A DNA stretch of 64,000 nucleotides from Mantis religiosa (taxonomy: Eukaryota > Arthropoda > Insecta > Mantodea > Mantidae): assembly GCA_030765055.1 (NCBI GenBank), contig JAUKNK010000152.1, positions 522,501 to 586,500 of the forward strand, in the 5' to 3' direction. The notes below the pieces were generated by a model. That model was not told the DNA's origin and ran no database searches. It saw only the letters and a program-made list of their open reading frames with translations. Both the position numbers and the translations under genes were made by a program. This document shows positions 49,001 through 61,000 of the stretch, in pieces. How positions within the stretch are numbered: the stretch's first letter is position 1; each line of letters opens with the position of its first letter.

Positions 49001-52000
49001 GTCTCTTCCTTTGAAGGTGCTGTTGGCGACGGACTAGGTAGAGGAAGGAATGGCGGAGGAGATGAGAAACTGTCTCTTCCTTTGAAGGTGCTGTTGGCGA
49101 CGGACTAGGTAGAGGAAGGAATGGCGGAAGAGATGAGAACCAGTCTCTTCCTTTGAAGGTGCTGTTGGCGACGGACGACGTGGAGGAGGGGAAAACCAGT
49201 CTCTTACTTTGAAGATGCTGTTGGTGACGGACTAGGTAGAGGAAGGAATGGCGGAAGAGATGAGAACCAGTCTCTTCCTTTGAAGGTCCTGTTGGCGACG
49301 AACTAGGTGGATGAGGGGAAAACCAGTCTCTTCCTTTGAAGGTGCTGTTGGCGACGGACTAGGTGGAGGAGGGGAAAACCAGTCTCTTCCTTTGAAGGTG
49401 CTTTTGGCAACGAACTAGGTGGAGGAGGGGAAAACCAGTCTCTTCCTTTGAGGGTACTGTTGGCGACGGACTAGGTGGAGGAGGGGAAAACCAGTCTCTT
49501 CCTTTGAAGGTGCTTTTGGCAACGAACTAGATGGAGCAGGGGAAAATCAGTCTCTTCCTTTGATGGTACTGTTGGCGACGAACTAGGTGGAGGAGGGGAA
49601 AACCAGTCTCTTCCTTTGAGGGTACTGTTGGCGACGAAGTAGGTGGAGGAGGGGAAAACCAGTCTCTTCCTTTGAAGGTACTGTTGGCGACGAACTAGGT
49701 GGAGGAGGGGAAAACCAGTCTCTTCCTTTGAAGGTACTGTTGGCGACGGACTAGGTGGAGGAGGGGAAAACCAGTCTCTTCCTTTGAAGGTACTGATGGC
49801 GACGGACTAGGTGGAGGAGGAATGGCGGAGGAGATGAGAACCAGTCTCTTCCCTTGAAAGTGCTGTTGGCGACGAACTAGGTGGAGGAGGGGAAAACCAG
49901 TCTATTCCTTTGAAGGTGCTCTTGGCGACGAGCTAGGAGGAGGAGGGGAAAACCAGGCTCTTCCTTCGAAGGTACTGATGGCGACGAAATACGTGAGGGA
50001 GGGGAAAACCAGTCTCTTCCTTTGAAGGTGCTGTTGGCGACGGACTAGGTAGAGGAGGGAATGGCGGAGGAAATGAGAACCAGTCTCTTCCTTTTAAGGT
50101 GCTGTTGGCGACGGACGAGGTGGAGGAGGGGAAAACCAGTCGCTTACTTTGAAAGTCCCGTTGGTGACGGACTAGGTAGAGGAAGGAACGGCGGAGTAGA
50201 TGAGAACCGGTCTCTTCCTTTGAAGGTGCTGTTGTCGACGAACTAGGTAGAGGAAGGAATGGCGGAGGAGATGAGAACCAGTCTCTTCGTTTGAAGGTGC
50301 TGTTGGCGACGGAATAGGTGGAAGAGGGAACGGCGGAGGAGATGAGAACCAGTCTCTTTCTTTGAAGGTTCTGTTGGCGACGGACTAGGTGGAGGAGGGA
50401 ATGGCGGAGGAGATGAGAACCAGTCTCTTTCTTTGAAGGTGCTGTTGGCGACGGACGAGGTAGAGGAAGGAATGGCGGAGGAGATGAGAACCAGTCTCTT
50501 CGTTTGAAGGTGATGTTGGTGACGAACTAGGTAGAGGAAGGAATGGCGGAGGAGATGAGAACCAGTCTCTTCGTTTGAAGGTGCTGTTGGTGACGGACTA
50601 GGTAGAGGAAGGAATGGCGGAGGAGATGAGAACCAGTCTCTTCGTTTGAAGTTGCTGTTGGCGACGGACTAGGTAGAGGAAGGAATGGCGGAGGAGATGA
50701 GAACCAGTCTCTTCGTTTGAAGGTGCTGTTGGCGACGGACTAGGTGGAGGAGGGAATGGCGGAGGAGATGAGAACCAGTCTCTTCGTTTGAAGGTGCTGT
50801 TGGTGACGAACTAGGTAGAGGAAGGAATGGTGGAGGAGATGAGAACCAGTCTCTTCGTTTGAAGGTGCTGTTGGCGACGGACTAGGTAGAGGAAGGAATG
50901 GTGGAGGAAATGAGAACCATTCTCTTCCTTTGAAGGTGCTGTTGGCGACGGACTAGGTAGAGGAGGGAATGGCGGAAGAGATGAGAACCAGTCTCTTCCT
51001 TTGAAGGTACTGTTGGTGAGGGACTAGGTGGAGGAGGGAATGGAGATGAGAACCAGTCTCTTCCTTTGAAGGTGCTGTTGGCGACGGACTAGGTAGAGGA
51101 GGGAATGGCGGAGGAGATGAGAACCAGTCTCTTCGTTTGAAGGTGCTGTTGGTGAGGGACTAGGTGGAGGAGGGAATGGCGGAGGAGATGAGAACCAGTC
51201 TCTTCCTTTGAAGGTACTGTTGGTGACGGACTAGGTGGAGGAGGGAATGGCGGAGGAGATGAGAACCAGTCTCTTCCTTTGAAGGTGCTGTTGGCGACGG
51301 ACGAGGTGGAGGAGGGAATGGCGGAGGAGATGAGAACCAGTCTCTTCCTTTGAAGGTGCTGTTGGCGACAGACGAGGTGGAGGAGAGAATGGCGGAGGAG
51401 ATGAGAACCAGTCTCTTCATTTGAAGGTGCTGTTGGTGAGGGACTAGGTGGAGGAGGGAATGGCGGAGGAGATGAGAACCAGTCTCTTCCTTTGAAGGTA
51501 CTGTTGGTGACGGACTAGGTGGAGGAGGGAATGGCGGAGGAGATGAGAACCAGTCTCTTCGTTTGAAGGTTCTGTTGGCGACGAACTAGTTGGAGGAGGG
51601 AATGGCGGAGGACATGAGAACCAGTCTCTTCCTTTGAAGGTACTGTTGGGGACGAACTAGGTAGAGGAAGGAATGGCGGAGGAGATGAGAACCAGTCTCT
51701 TCCTTTGAAGGTGCTGTTGGTGACGGACTAGGTAGAGGAAGGAATGGCGGAGGAGATGAGAACCAGTCCCTTCCTTTGAAGGTGCTGTTGGCCACGGACG
51801 AGGTGAAGGAGGGGAAAACCAGTCTCTTCCTTTGAAGGTCCCGTTGAGGACGGACTAGGTAGAGGAAGGAATGGCGGAGGAGATGAGAACCAGTCTCTTC
51901 CTTTGAAGGTGCTGTTGGTGACAGACTAGGTGGAGGAGGGAATGGCGCAGGAGATGAGAACCAGTCTCTTTCTTTGAAGGTGCTGTTGGCGACGGACGAG

Positions 52001-55000
52001 GTGGAGGAGAGGAAAACCAGTCTCTTACTTTGAAGGTCCCGTTGGTGACGGACTAGGTAGAGGAAGGAATTGCGGAAGAGATGAGAAGCAGTCTCTTCCT
52101 TTGAAGGTGCTGTTGGCGACGAACTAGGTGGAGGAGGGAAAAACCAGTCTCTTCCTTTGAAGGTGCTGTTGGTTACGGACTAGGTGGAGGAGGGAATGGC
52201 GGAGGAGATGAGAACCAGTCTCTTCCTTTGAAGGTGCTGTTGGCGACTGACGAGGTGGGGGAGGGGAAAACCAGTCTCTTACTTTGAAGGTGCTGTTGGT
52301 GACGGACTAGGTAGAGGAAGGAATGGCGGAAGAGATGAGAACCAGTTTCTTCCTTTGAAGGTATTGTTGGCGACGAACTAGGTGGAGGAGGGGAAAACCA
52401 GTCTCTTCCTTTGAAGATGCTGTTGGCGACTGACAAGGTGGAGTAGGGGAAAATCAGTCTCTTCCTTTGAAGGTACTGTTGGCGACAAACTAGGTGGAGG
52501 AGGGGAAAACCAGTCTCTTCCTTTGAAGGTACCGTTGGCGACCAACTAGTTGGAGGAGGGTAAAACCAGTCTCTTCCTTTGAAGGTGCTGTTGGCGACGG
52601 ACTAGGTGGAGGAGGGAATGGCGGAGGAGATGAGAACCAGTCTCTTCCTTTGAAGGTACTGTTGGCGACGGACTAGGTAGAGGAAGGAATGGCGGAGGAG
52701 ATGAGAACCAGTCTCTTCCTTTGAAGGTGCTGTTGGCGACGGACTAGGTAGAGGAAGGAATGGCGGAGGAGATGAGAACCAGTCTCTTCGTTTGAAGTTG
52801 CTGTTGGCGACGGACTAGGTAGAGGAAGGAATGGCGGAGGAGATGAGAACCAGTCTCTTCGTTTGAAGATGCTGTTGGCGACGGACTAGGTGGAGGAGGG
52901 ATTGGCGGAGGAGATGAGAACCAGTCTCTTCGTTTGAAGGTGCTGTTGGTGACGAACTAGGTAGAGGAAGGAATGGTGGAGGAGATGAGAACCAGTCTCT
53001 TCGTTTGAAGGTGCTGTTGGCGACGGACTAGGTAGAGGAAAGAATGGCGGAGGAGATGAGAACCAGTCTCTTCCTTTGAAGGTGCTGTTGGCGACGGACT
53101 AGGTAGAGGAGGGAATGGCGGAGGAGATGTGAACCAGTCTCTTCCTTTGAAGGTACTGTTGGTGAGGGACTAGGTGGAGGAGGGAATGGCGGTGGAGATG
53201 AGAACCAGTCTCTTCCTTTGAAGGTGCTGTTGGCGACGGACTAGGTAGAGGAGGGAATGGCGGAGGAGATGAGAACCAGTCTCTTCGTTTGAAGGTGCTG
53301 TTGGTGAGGGACTAGGTGGAGGAGGGAATGGCGGAGGAGATGAGAACCAGTCTCTTCCTTTGAAGGTACTGTTGGTGACGGACTAGGTGGAGGAGGGAAT
53401 GGCGGAGGAGATGAGAACCAGTCTCTTCCTTTGAAGGTGCTGTTGGCGACGGACGAGGTGGAGGAGGGAATGGCGGAGGAGATGAGAACCAGTCTCTTCC
53501 TTTGAAGGTGCTGTTGGCGAGAGACGAGGTGGAGGAGAGAATGGCGGAGGAGATGAGAACCAGTCTCTTCCTTTGAAGGTGCTGTTGGTGAGGGACTAGG
53601 TGGAGGAGGGAATGGCGGAGGAGATGAGAAGCAGTCTCTTCCTATGAAGGTACTGTTGGTGACGGACTAGGTGGAGGAGGGAATGGCGGAGGAGATGAGA
53701 ACCAGTCTCTTCCTTTGAAGGTGCTGTTGGCGACGAACTAGTTGGAGGAGGGAATGGCGGAGGACATGAGAACCAGTCTCTTCCTTTGAAGGTACTGTTG
53801 GGGACGAACTAGGTAGAGGAAGGAATGGCGGAGGAGATGAGAACCAGTCTCTTCCTTTGAAGGTATTGTTGGCGACGAACTAGGTGGAGGAGGGGAAAAC
53901 CAGTCTCTTCCTTTGAAGGTGCTGTTGGCGACTGACAAGGTGGAGCAGGGGAAAATCAGTCTCTTCCTTTGAAGGTACTGTTGGCGACGAACTAGGTGGA
54001 GGAGGGTAAAACCAGTCTCTTCCTTTGAAGGTGCTGTTGGCGACGGACTAGGTGGAGGAGGGAATGGCGGAGGAGATGAGAACCAGTCTCTTCCTTTGAA
54101 GGTACTGTTGGCGACGGACTAGGTAGAGGAAGGAATGGCGGAGGAGATGAGAACCAGTCTCTTCCTTTGAAGGTGCTGTTGGCGACGGACTACGTAGAGG
54201 AAGGAATGGCGGAGGAGATGAGAACCAGTCTCTTCGTTTCAAGGTGCTGTTGGCGACGGACTAGGTAGAGGAAGGAATGGCGGAGGAGATGAGAACCAGT
54301 CTCTTCGTTTGAAGGTGTTGTTGGCGACGAACTAGGTAGAGGAAGGAATGGCGGAGGAGATGAGAACCAGTCTTTTCGTTTGAAGGTGCTGTTGGCGACG
54401 TACTAGGTAGAGGAAAGAATGGCGGAGGAGATGAGAACCAGTCTCTTCGTTTCAAGGTGCTGTTGGCAACGGACTAGGTAGAGGAAGGAATGGCGGAGGA
54501 GATGAGAACCAGTCTCTTCGCTTGAAGGTGCTGTTGGTGACGAACTAGGTAGAGGAAGGAATGGCGGAGGAGATGAGAACCAGTCTCTTCGTTTGAAGGT
54601 GCTGTTGGCGACGGACTAGGTAGAGGAAGGAATGGCGGAGGAGATGAGAACCAGTCTCTTCGTTTGAAGGTGCTGTTGGCGACGGACTAGGTAGAGGAAA
54701 GAATGGCGGAGGAGATGAGAACCAGTCTCTTCCTTTGAAGGTGCTCTTGGCGACGGACTAGGTAGGGGAAGGAATGGCGTAGGAGAGGAGAACCAGTCTC
54801 TTCCTTTGAAGGTGCTGTTGGTGACGGACTAGGTAGAGGAAGGAATGGCGGAGGAGATGAGAAACAGTCTCTTCCTTTGAAGGTGCTGTTGGCGACAGAC
54901 TAGGTGGAGGAGGGGAAAATCAGTCTCTTCCTTTGAAGATGCTGTTGGTGACGGACTTGGTCGGGGAAGGAATGGCGGAGGAGATGAGAACCAGTCTCTT

Positions 55001-58000
55001 CCTTTGTAGGTGCTGTTGGTGACGGACTAGGTAGGGGAAGGAATGGCGGAGGAGATGAGAACCAGTCTCTTCCTTTGAAGATGCTGTTGGTGACGGACCA
55101 GGTAGGGGAAGGAATGGCGGAGGAGATGAGAACCAGTGTCTTGCTTTGTAGGTGCTGTTGGCAACGGACTAGGTAGAGGAAGGAATGGCGGAGGATATGA
55201 GAACCAGTCTCTTCGTTTGAAGATGCTGTTGGCGACGTACTAGGTGGAGGAGGGAATGGCGGAGGAGATGAGAACCAGTCTCTTCCTTTGAAGGTGCTGT
55301 TGGCGACGGACTAGGTAGAGGAGGGAATGGCGGAGGAGATGTGAACCAGTCTCTCTCTCTCTCTCTCTCTGAAGGTGCTGTTGGTGACGAACTAGGTAGA
55401 GGAAGGAATGGCGGAGGAGATGAGAACCAGTCTCTTCCTTTGAAGATGCTGTTGGCGACGGACAAGGTGGAGGAGGGAATGGCGGAGGAGATGAGAACCA
55501 GTCTGTTCCTTTGAAGGTGCTGTTGGTGACGAAATAGGTAGAGGAAGGAATGGCGGAGGAGATGAGAACCAGTCGCTTTCTTGAAGGTGCTGTTGGTGAC
55601 GAACTAGATAGAGGAAGGAATGGCGGAGGAGATGAGAACCAGTCTCTTCGTTTGAAGGTGCTATTGGCGACGGACTAGGTGGAGGAGGGAATGGCGGAGG
55701 AGATGAGAACCAGTCTCTTCCTTTGGAGGTGCTGTTGGCGACGGACTCGGTGGAGGAAGGAATGGTGGAGGAGATGAGAACCAGTCTCTTCGTTTCAAGG
55801 TGCTGTTGGCGACGGACTAGGTAGAGGAAGGAATGGCGGAGGAGATGAGAACCAGTCTCTTCCTTTGAAGGTGCTGTTGGCGACGAACTACGTAGAGGAA
55901 GGAATGGTGCAGGAGATGAGAACCAGTCTCTTCGTTTGAAGGTGCTGTTGGCGACGGACTAGGTAGAGGAGCGAATGGCGGAAGAGATGAGAACCAGTCT
56001 CTTCCTTTGAAGGTGCTGTTGGCGACGGACTAGGTAGAGGAAGGAATGGCGGAGGAGATGAGAAACTGTCTCTTCCTTTGAAGGTGCTGTTGACGACGGA
56101 CTAGGTAGAGGAAGGAATGGCGGAAGAGATGAGAAACAGTCTCTTCCTTTGAAGGTGCTGTTGGCGACGGACGACGTGGAGGAGGGGAAAACCAGTCTCT
56201 TACTTTGAAGATGCTGTTGGTGACGGACTAGGTAGAGGAAGGAATGGCGGAAGAGATGAGAAACAGTCTCTTCCTTTGAAGGTACTGTTGGCGACGAACT
56301 AGGTGGAGGAGGGGAAAGCCAGTCTCTTCCTTTGAAGGTGCTGTTGGCGACGGACTAGGTGGAGGAGGGGAAAACCAGTCTCTTCCTTTGAAGGTGCTTT
56401 TGGCAACGAACTAGGTGGAGGAGGGGAAAACCAGTCTCTTCCTTTGAGGGTACTGTTGAAGACGGACTAGGTGGAGGAGGCGAAAACCAGTCTCTTCCTT
56501 TGAAGGTGCTTTTGGCAACGAACTAGATGGAGGAGGGGAAAATCAGTCTCTTCCTTTGAAGGTACTGTTGGCGACGAACTAGGTGGAGGAGGGGAAATTC
56601 AGTCTCTTCCTTTGAGGGTACTGTTGGCGACGAACTAGGTGGAGGAGGGGAAAACCAGTCTCTTCCTTTGAAGGTGCTGTTGGCGACGAACTAGGTGGAG
56701 GAGGGGAAAACCAGTCTCTTCCTTTGAAGGTACTGTTGGCGACGGACTAGGTGGAGGAGGGGAAAACCAGTCTCTTCCCTTGAAGGTACTGATGGCGACG
56801 GACTAGTTGGAGGAGGAATGGCGAAGGAGATGAGAACCAGTCTCTTCCTTTGAAGGTGCTGTTGGCGACGAACTAGGTGGAGGAGGGGAAAACCAGTCTA
56901 TTCCTTTGAAGGTGCTGTTGGCGACGAGCTAGTTGGAGGAGGGGAAAACCAGGCTCTTCCTTCGAAGGTACTGATGGCGACGAAATACGTGAAGGAGGGG
57001 AAAACCAGTCTCTTCGTTTGAAGGTGCTGTTGGCGACGGACTAGGTGGAGGAGGGAATGGCGGAGGAAATGAGAACCAGTCTCTTCCTTTTAAGGTGCTG
57101 TTGGCGACGGACGAGGTGGAGGAGGGGAAAACCAGTCGCCTACTTTGAAAGTCCCGTTGGTGACGGACTAGGTAGAGGAAGGAACGGCGGAGGAGATGAG
57201 CACCAGTCTCTTCCTTTGAAGGTACTGTTGTCGACGAACTAGGTAGAGGAAGGAATGGCGGAGGAGATGAGAACCAGTCTCTTCGTTTGAAGGTGCTGTT
57301 GGCGACGGAATAGGTGGAAGAGGGAATGGCGGAGGAGATGAGAACCAGTCTCTTTCTTTGAAGGTGCTGTTGGCGACGGACTAGGTGGAGGAGGGAATGG
57401 AGGAGGAGATGAGAACCAGTCTCTTTGTTTGAAGGTGCTGTTGGCGACGGACGAGGTAGAGGAAGGAATGGCGGAGGAGATGAGAACCAGTCTCTTCGTT
57501 TGAAGGTGCTGTGGGTGACGAACTAGGTAGAGGAAGGAATGGCGGAGGAGATGAGAACCAGTCTCTTCGTTTGAAGGTGCTGTTGGTGACGGACTAGGTA
57601 GAGGAAGGAATGGCGGAGGAGATGGGAACCAGTCTCTTCGTTTGAAGTTGCTGTTGGCGACGGAGTAGGTAGAGGAAGGAATGGCGGAGGAGATGAGAAC
57701 CAGTCTCTTCGTTTGAAGGTGCTGTTGGCGACGGACTAGGTGGAGGAGGGAATGGCGGAGGAGATGAGAACCAGTCTTACGTTTGAAGGTGCTGTTGGTG
57801 ACGAACTAGGTAGAGGAAGGAATGGTGGAGGAGATGAGAACACGTCTCTTCCTTTGAAGGTGCTGTTGGCGACGGACGAGGTGGAGGAGGGAAAAACCAG
57901 TCTGTTACTTTGAAGGTCCCGTTGGTGACGGACTAGGTAGAGGAAGGAATGGCGGAGGAGATGAGAACTAGTCTCTTACTTTGAAGGTGCTGTTGGCGAC

Positions 58001-61000
58001 GAACTACGTAGAGGAAGGAATGGCGGAGGAGATGCGAACCAGTCTCTTCGTTTGAAGGTGCTGTTGGCGACGGACTAGGTAGAGGAGCGAATGGCGGAGG
58101 AGATGAGAACCAGTCTCTTCCTTTGAAGGTGCAGTTGATGACGAACTAGGTAGAGGAAGGAATGGTGGAGGAGATGATAACCTGTCTCTTCCTTTGAAGG
58201 TGCTGTTGGCGACGGACTAGGTAGAGGAAGGAATGGCGGAGGAGATGAGAACCAGTCTCTTCTTCTGAAGGTGCTGTTGGCGACGGACTAGGTGGAGGAG
58301 GGAACGGCGGAGGAGATGAGAACCAGTCTCTTCCTTTGAAGGTGCTGTTGGCGACGGACTAGGTAGAGGAAGGAATGGCGGAGGAGATGAGAAACTGTCT
58401 CTTCCTTTGAAGGTGCTGTTGGCGACGGACTAGGTAGAGGAAGGAATGGCGGAAGAGATGAGAACCAGTCTCTTCCTTTGAAGGTGCTGTTGGCGACGGA
58501 CGACGTGGAGGAGGGGAAAACCAGTCTCTTACTTTGAAGATGCTGTTGGTGACGGACTAAGTAGAGGAAGGAATGGCGGAAGAGATGAGAACCAGTCTCT
58601 TCCTTTGAAGGTCCTGTTGGCGACGAACTAGGTGGATGAGGGGAAAACCAGTCTCTTCCTTTGAAGGTGCTGTTGGCGACGGACTAGGTGGAGGAGGGGA
58701 AAACCAGTCTCTTCCTTTGAAGGTGCTTTTGGCAACGAACTAGGTGGAGGAGGGGAAAACCAGTCTCTTCCTTTGAGGGTACTGTTGGCGACGGACTAGG
58801 TGGAGGAGGGGAAAACCAGTCTCTTCCTTTGAAGGTGCTTTTGGCAACGAACTAGATGGAGCAGGGGAAAATCAGTCTCTTCCTTTGATGGTACTGTTGG
58901 CGACGAACTAGGTGGAGGAGGGGAAAACCAGTCTCTTCCTTTGAGGGTACTGTTGGCGACGAAGTAGGTGGAGGAGGGGAAAACCAGTCTCTTCCTTTGA
59001 AGGTACTGTTGGCGACGAACTAGGTGGAGGAGGGGAAAACCAGTCTCTTCCTTTGAAGGTACTGTTGGCGACGGACTAGGTGGAGGAGGGGAAAACCAGT
59101 CTCTTCCTTTGAAGGTACTGATGGCGACGGACTAGGTGGAGGAGGAATGGCGGAGGAGATGAGAACCAGTCTCTTCCCTTGAAAGTGCTGTTGGCGACGA
59201 ACTAGGTGGAGGAGGGGAAAACCAGTCTATTCCTTTGAAGGTGCTCTTGGCGACGAGCTAGGTGGAGGAGGGGAAAACCAGGCTCTTCCTTCGAAGGTAC
59301 TGATGGCGACGAAATACGTGAGGGAGGGGAAAACCAGTCTCTTCCTTTGAAGGTGCTGTTGGCGACGGACTAGGTAGAGGAGGGAATGGCGGAGGAAATG
59401 AGAACCAGTCTCTTCCTTTTAAGGTGCTGTTGGCGACGGACGAGGTGGAGGAGGGGAAAACCAGTCGCTTACTTTGAAAGTCCCGTTGGTGACGGACTAG
59501 GTAGAGGAAGGAACGGCGGAGTAGATGAGAACCGGTCTCTTCCTTTGAAGGTGCTGTTGTCGACGAACTAGGTAGAGGAAGGAATGGCGGAGGAGATGAG
59601 AACCAGTCTCTTCGTTTGAAGGTGCTGTTGGCGACGGAATAGGTGGAAGAGGGAACGGCGGAGGAGATGAGAACCAGTCTCTTTCTTTGAAGGTTCTGTT
59701 GGCGACGGACTAGGTGGAGGAGGGAATGGCGGAGGAGATGAGAACCAGTCTCTTTCTTTGAAGGTGCTGTTGGCGACGGACGAGGTAGAGGAAGGAATGG
59801 CGGAGGAGATGAGAACCAGTCTCTTCGTTTGAAGGTGATGTTGGTGACGAACTAGGTAGAGGAAGGAATGGCGGAGGAGATGAGAACCAGTCTCTTCGTT
59901 TGAAGGTGCTGTTGGTGACGGACTAGGTAGAGGAAGGAATGGCGGAGGAGATGAGAACCAGTCTCTTCGTTTGAAGTTGCTGTTGGCGACGGACTAGGTA
60001 GAGGAAGGAATGGCGGAGGAGATGAGAACCAGTCTCTTCGTTTGAAGGTGCTGTTGGCGACGGACTAGGTGGAGGAGGGAATGGCGGAGGAGATGAGAAC
60101 CAGTCTCTTCGTTTGAAGGTGCTGTTGGTGACGAACTAGGTAGAGGAAGGAATGGTGGAGGAGATGAGAACCAGTCTCTTCGTTTGAAGGTGCTGTTGGC
60201 GACGGACTAGGTAGAGGAAGGAATGGTGGAGGAAATGAGAACCATTCTCTTCCTTTGAAGGTGCTGTTGGCGACGGACTAGGTAGAGGAGGGAATGGCGG
60301 AGGAGATGAGAACCAGTCTCTTCCTTTGAAGGTACTGTTGGTGAGGGACTAGGTGGAGGAGGGAATGGAGATGAGAACCAGTCTCTTCCTTTGAAGGTGC
60401 TGTTGGCGACGGACTAGGTAGAGGAGGGAATGGCGGAGGAGATGAGAACCAGTCTCTTCGTTTGAAGGTGCTGTTGGTGAGGGACTAGGTGGAGGAGGGA
60501 ATGGCGGAGGAGATGAGAACCAGTCTCTTCCTTTGAAGGTACTGTTGGTGACGGACTAGGTGGAGGAGGGAATGGCGGAGGAGATGAGAACCAGTCTCTT
60601 CCTTTGAAGGTGCTGTTGGCGACGGACGAGGTGGAGGAGGGAATGGCGGAGGAGATGAGAACCAGTCTCTTCCTTTGAAGGTGCTGTTGGCGACAGACGA
60701 GGTGGAGGAGAGAATGGCGGAGGAGATGAGAACCAGTCTCTTCCTTTGAAGGTGCTGTTGGTGAGGGACTAGGTGGAGGAGGGAATGGCGGAGGAGATGA
60801 GAACCAGTCTCTTCCTTTGAAGGTACTGTTGGTGACGGACTAGGTGGAGGAGGGAATGGCGGAGGAGATGAGAACCAGTCTCTTCGTTTGAAGGTTCTGT
60901 TGGCGACGAACTAGTTGGAGGAGGGAATGGCGGAGGACATGAGAACCAGTCTCTTCCTTTGAAGGTACTGTTGGGGACGAACTAGGTAGAGGAAGGAATG

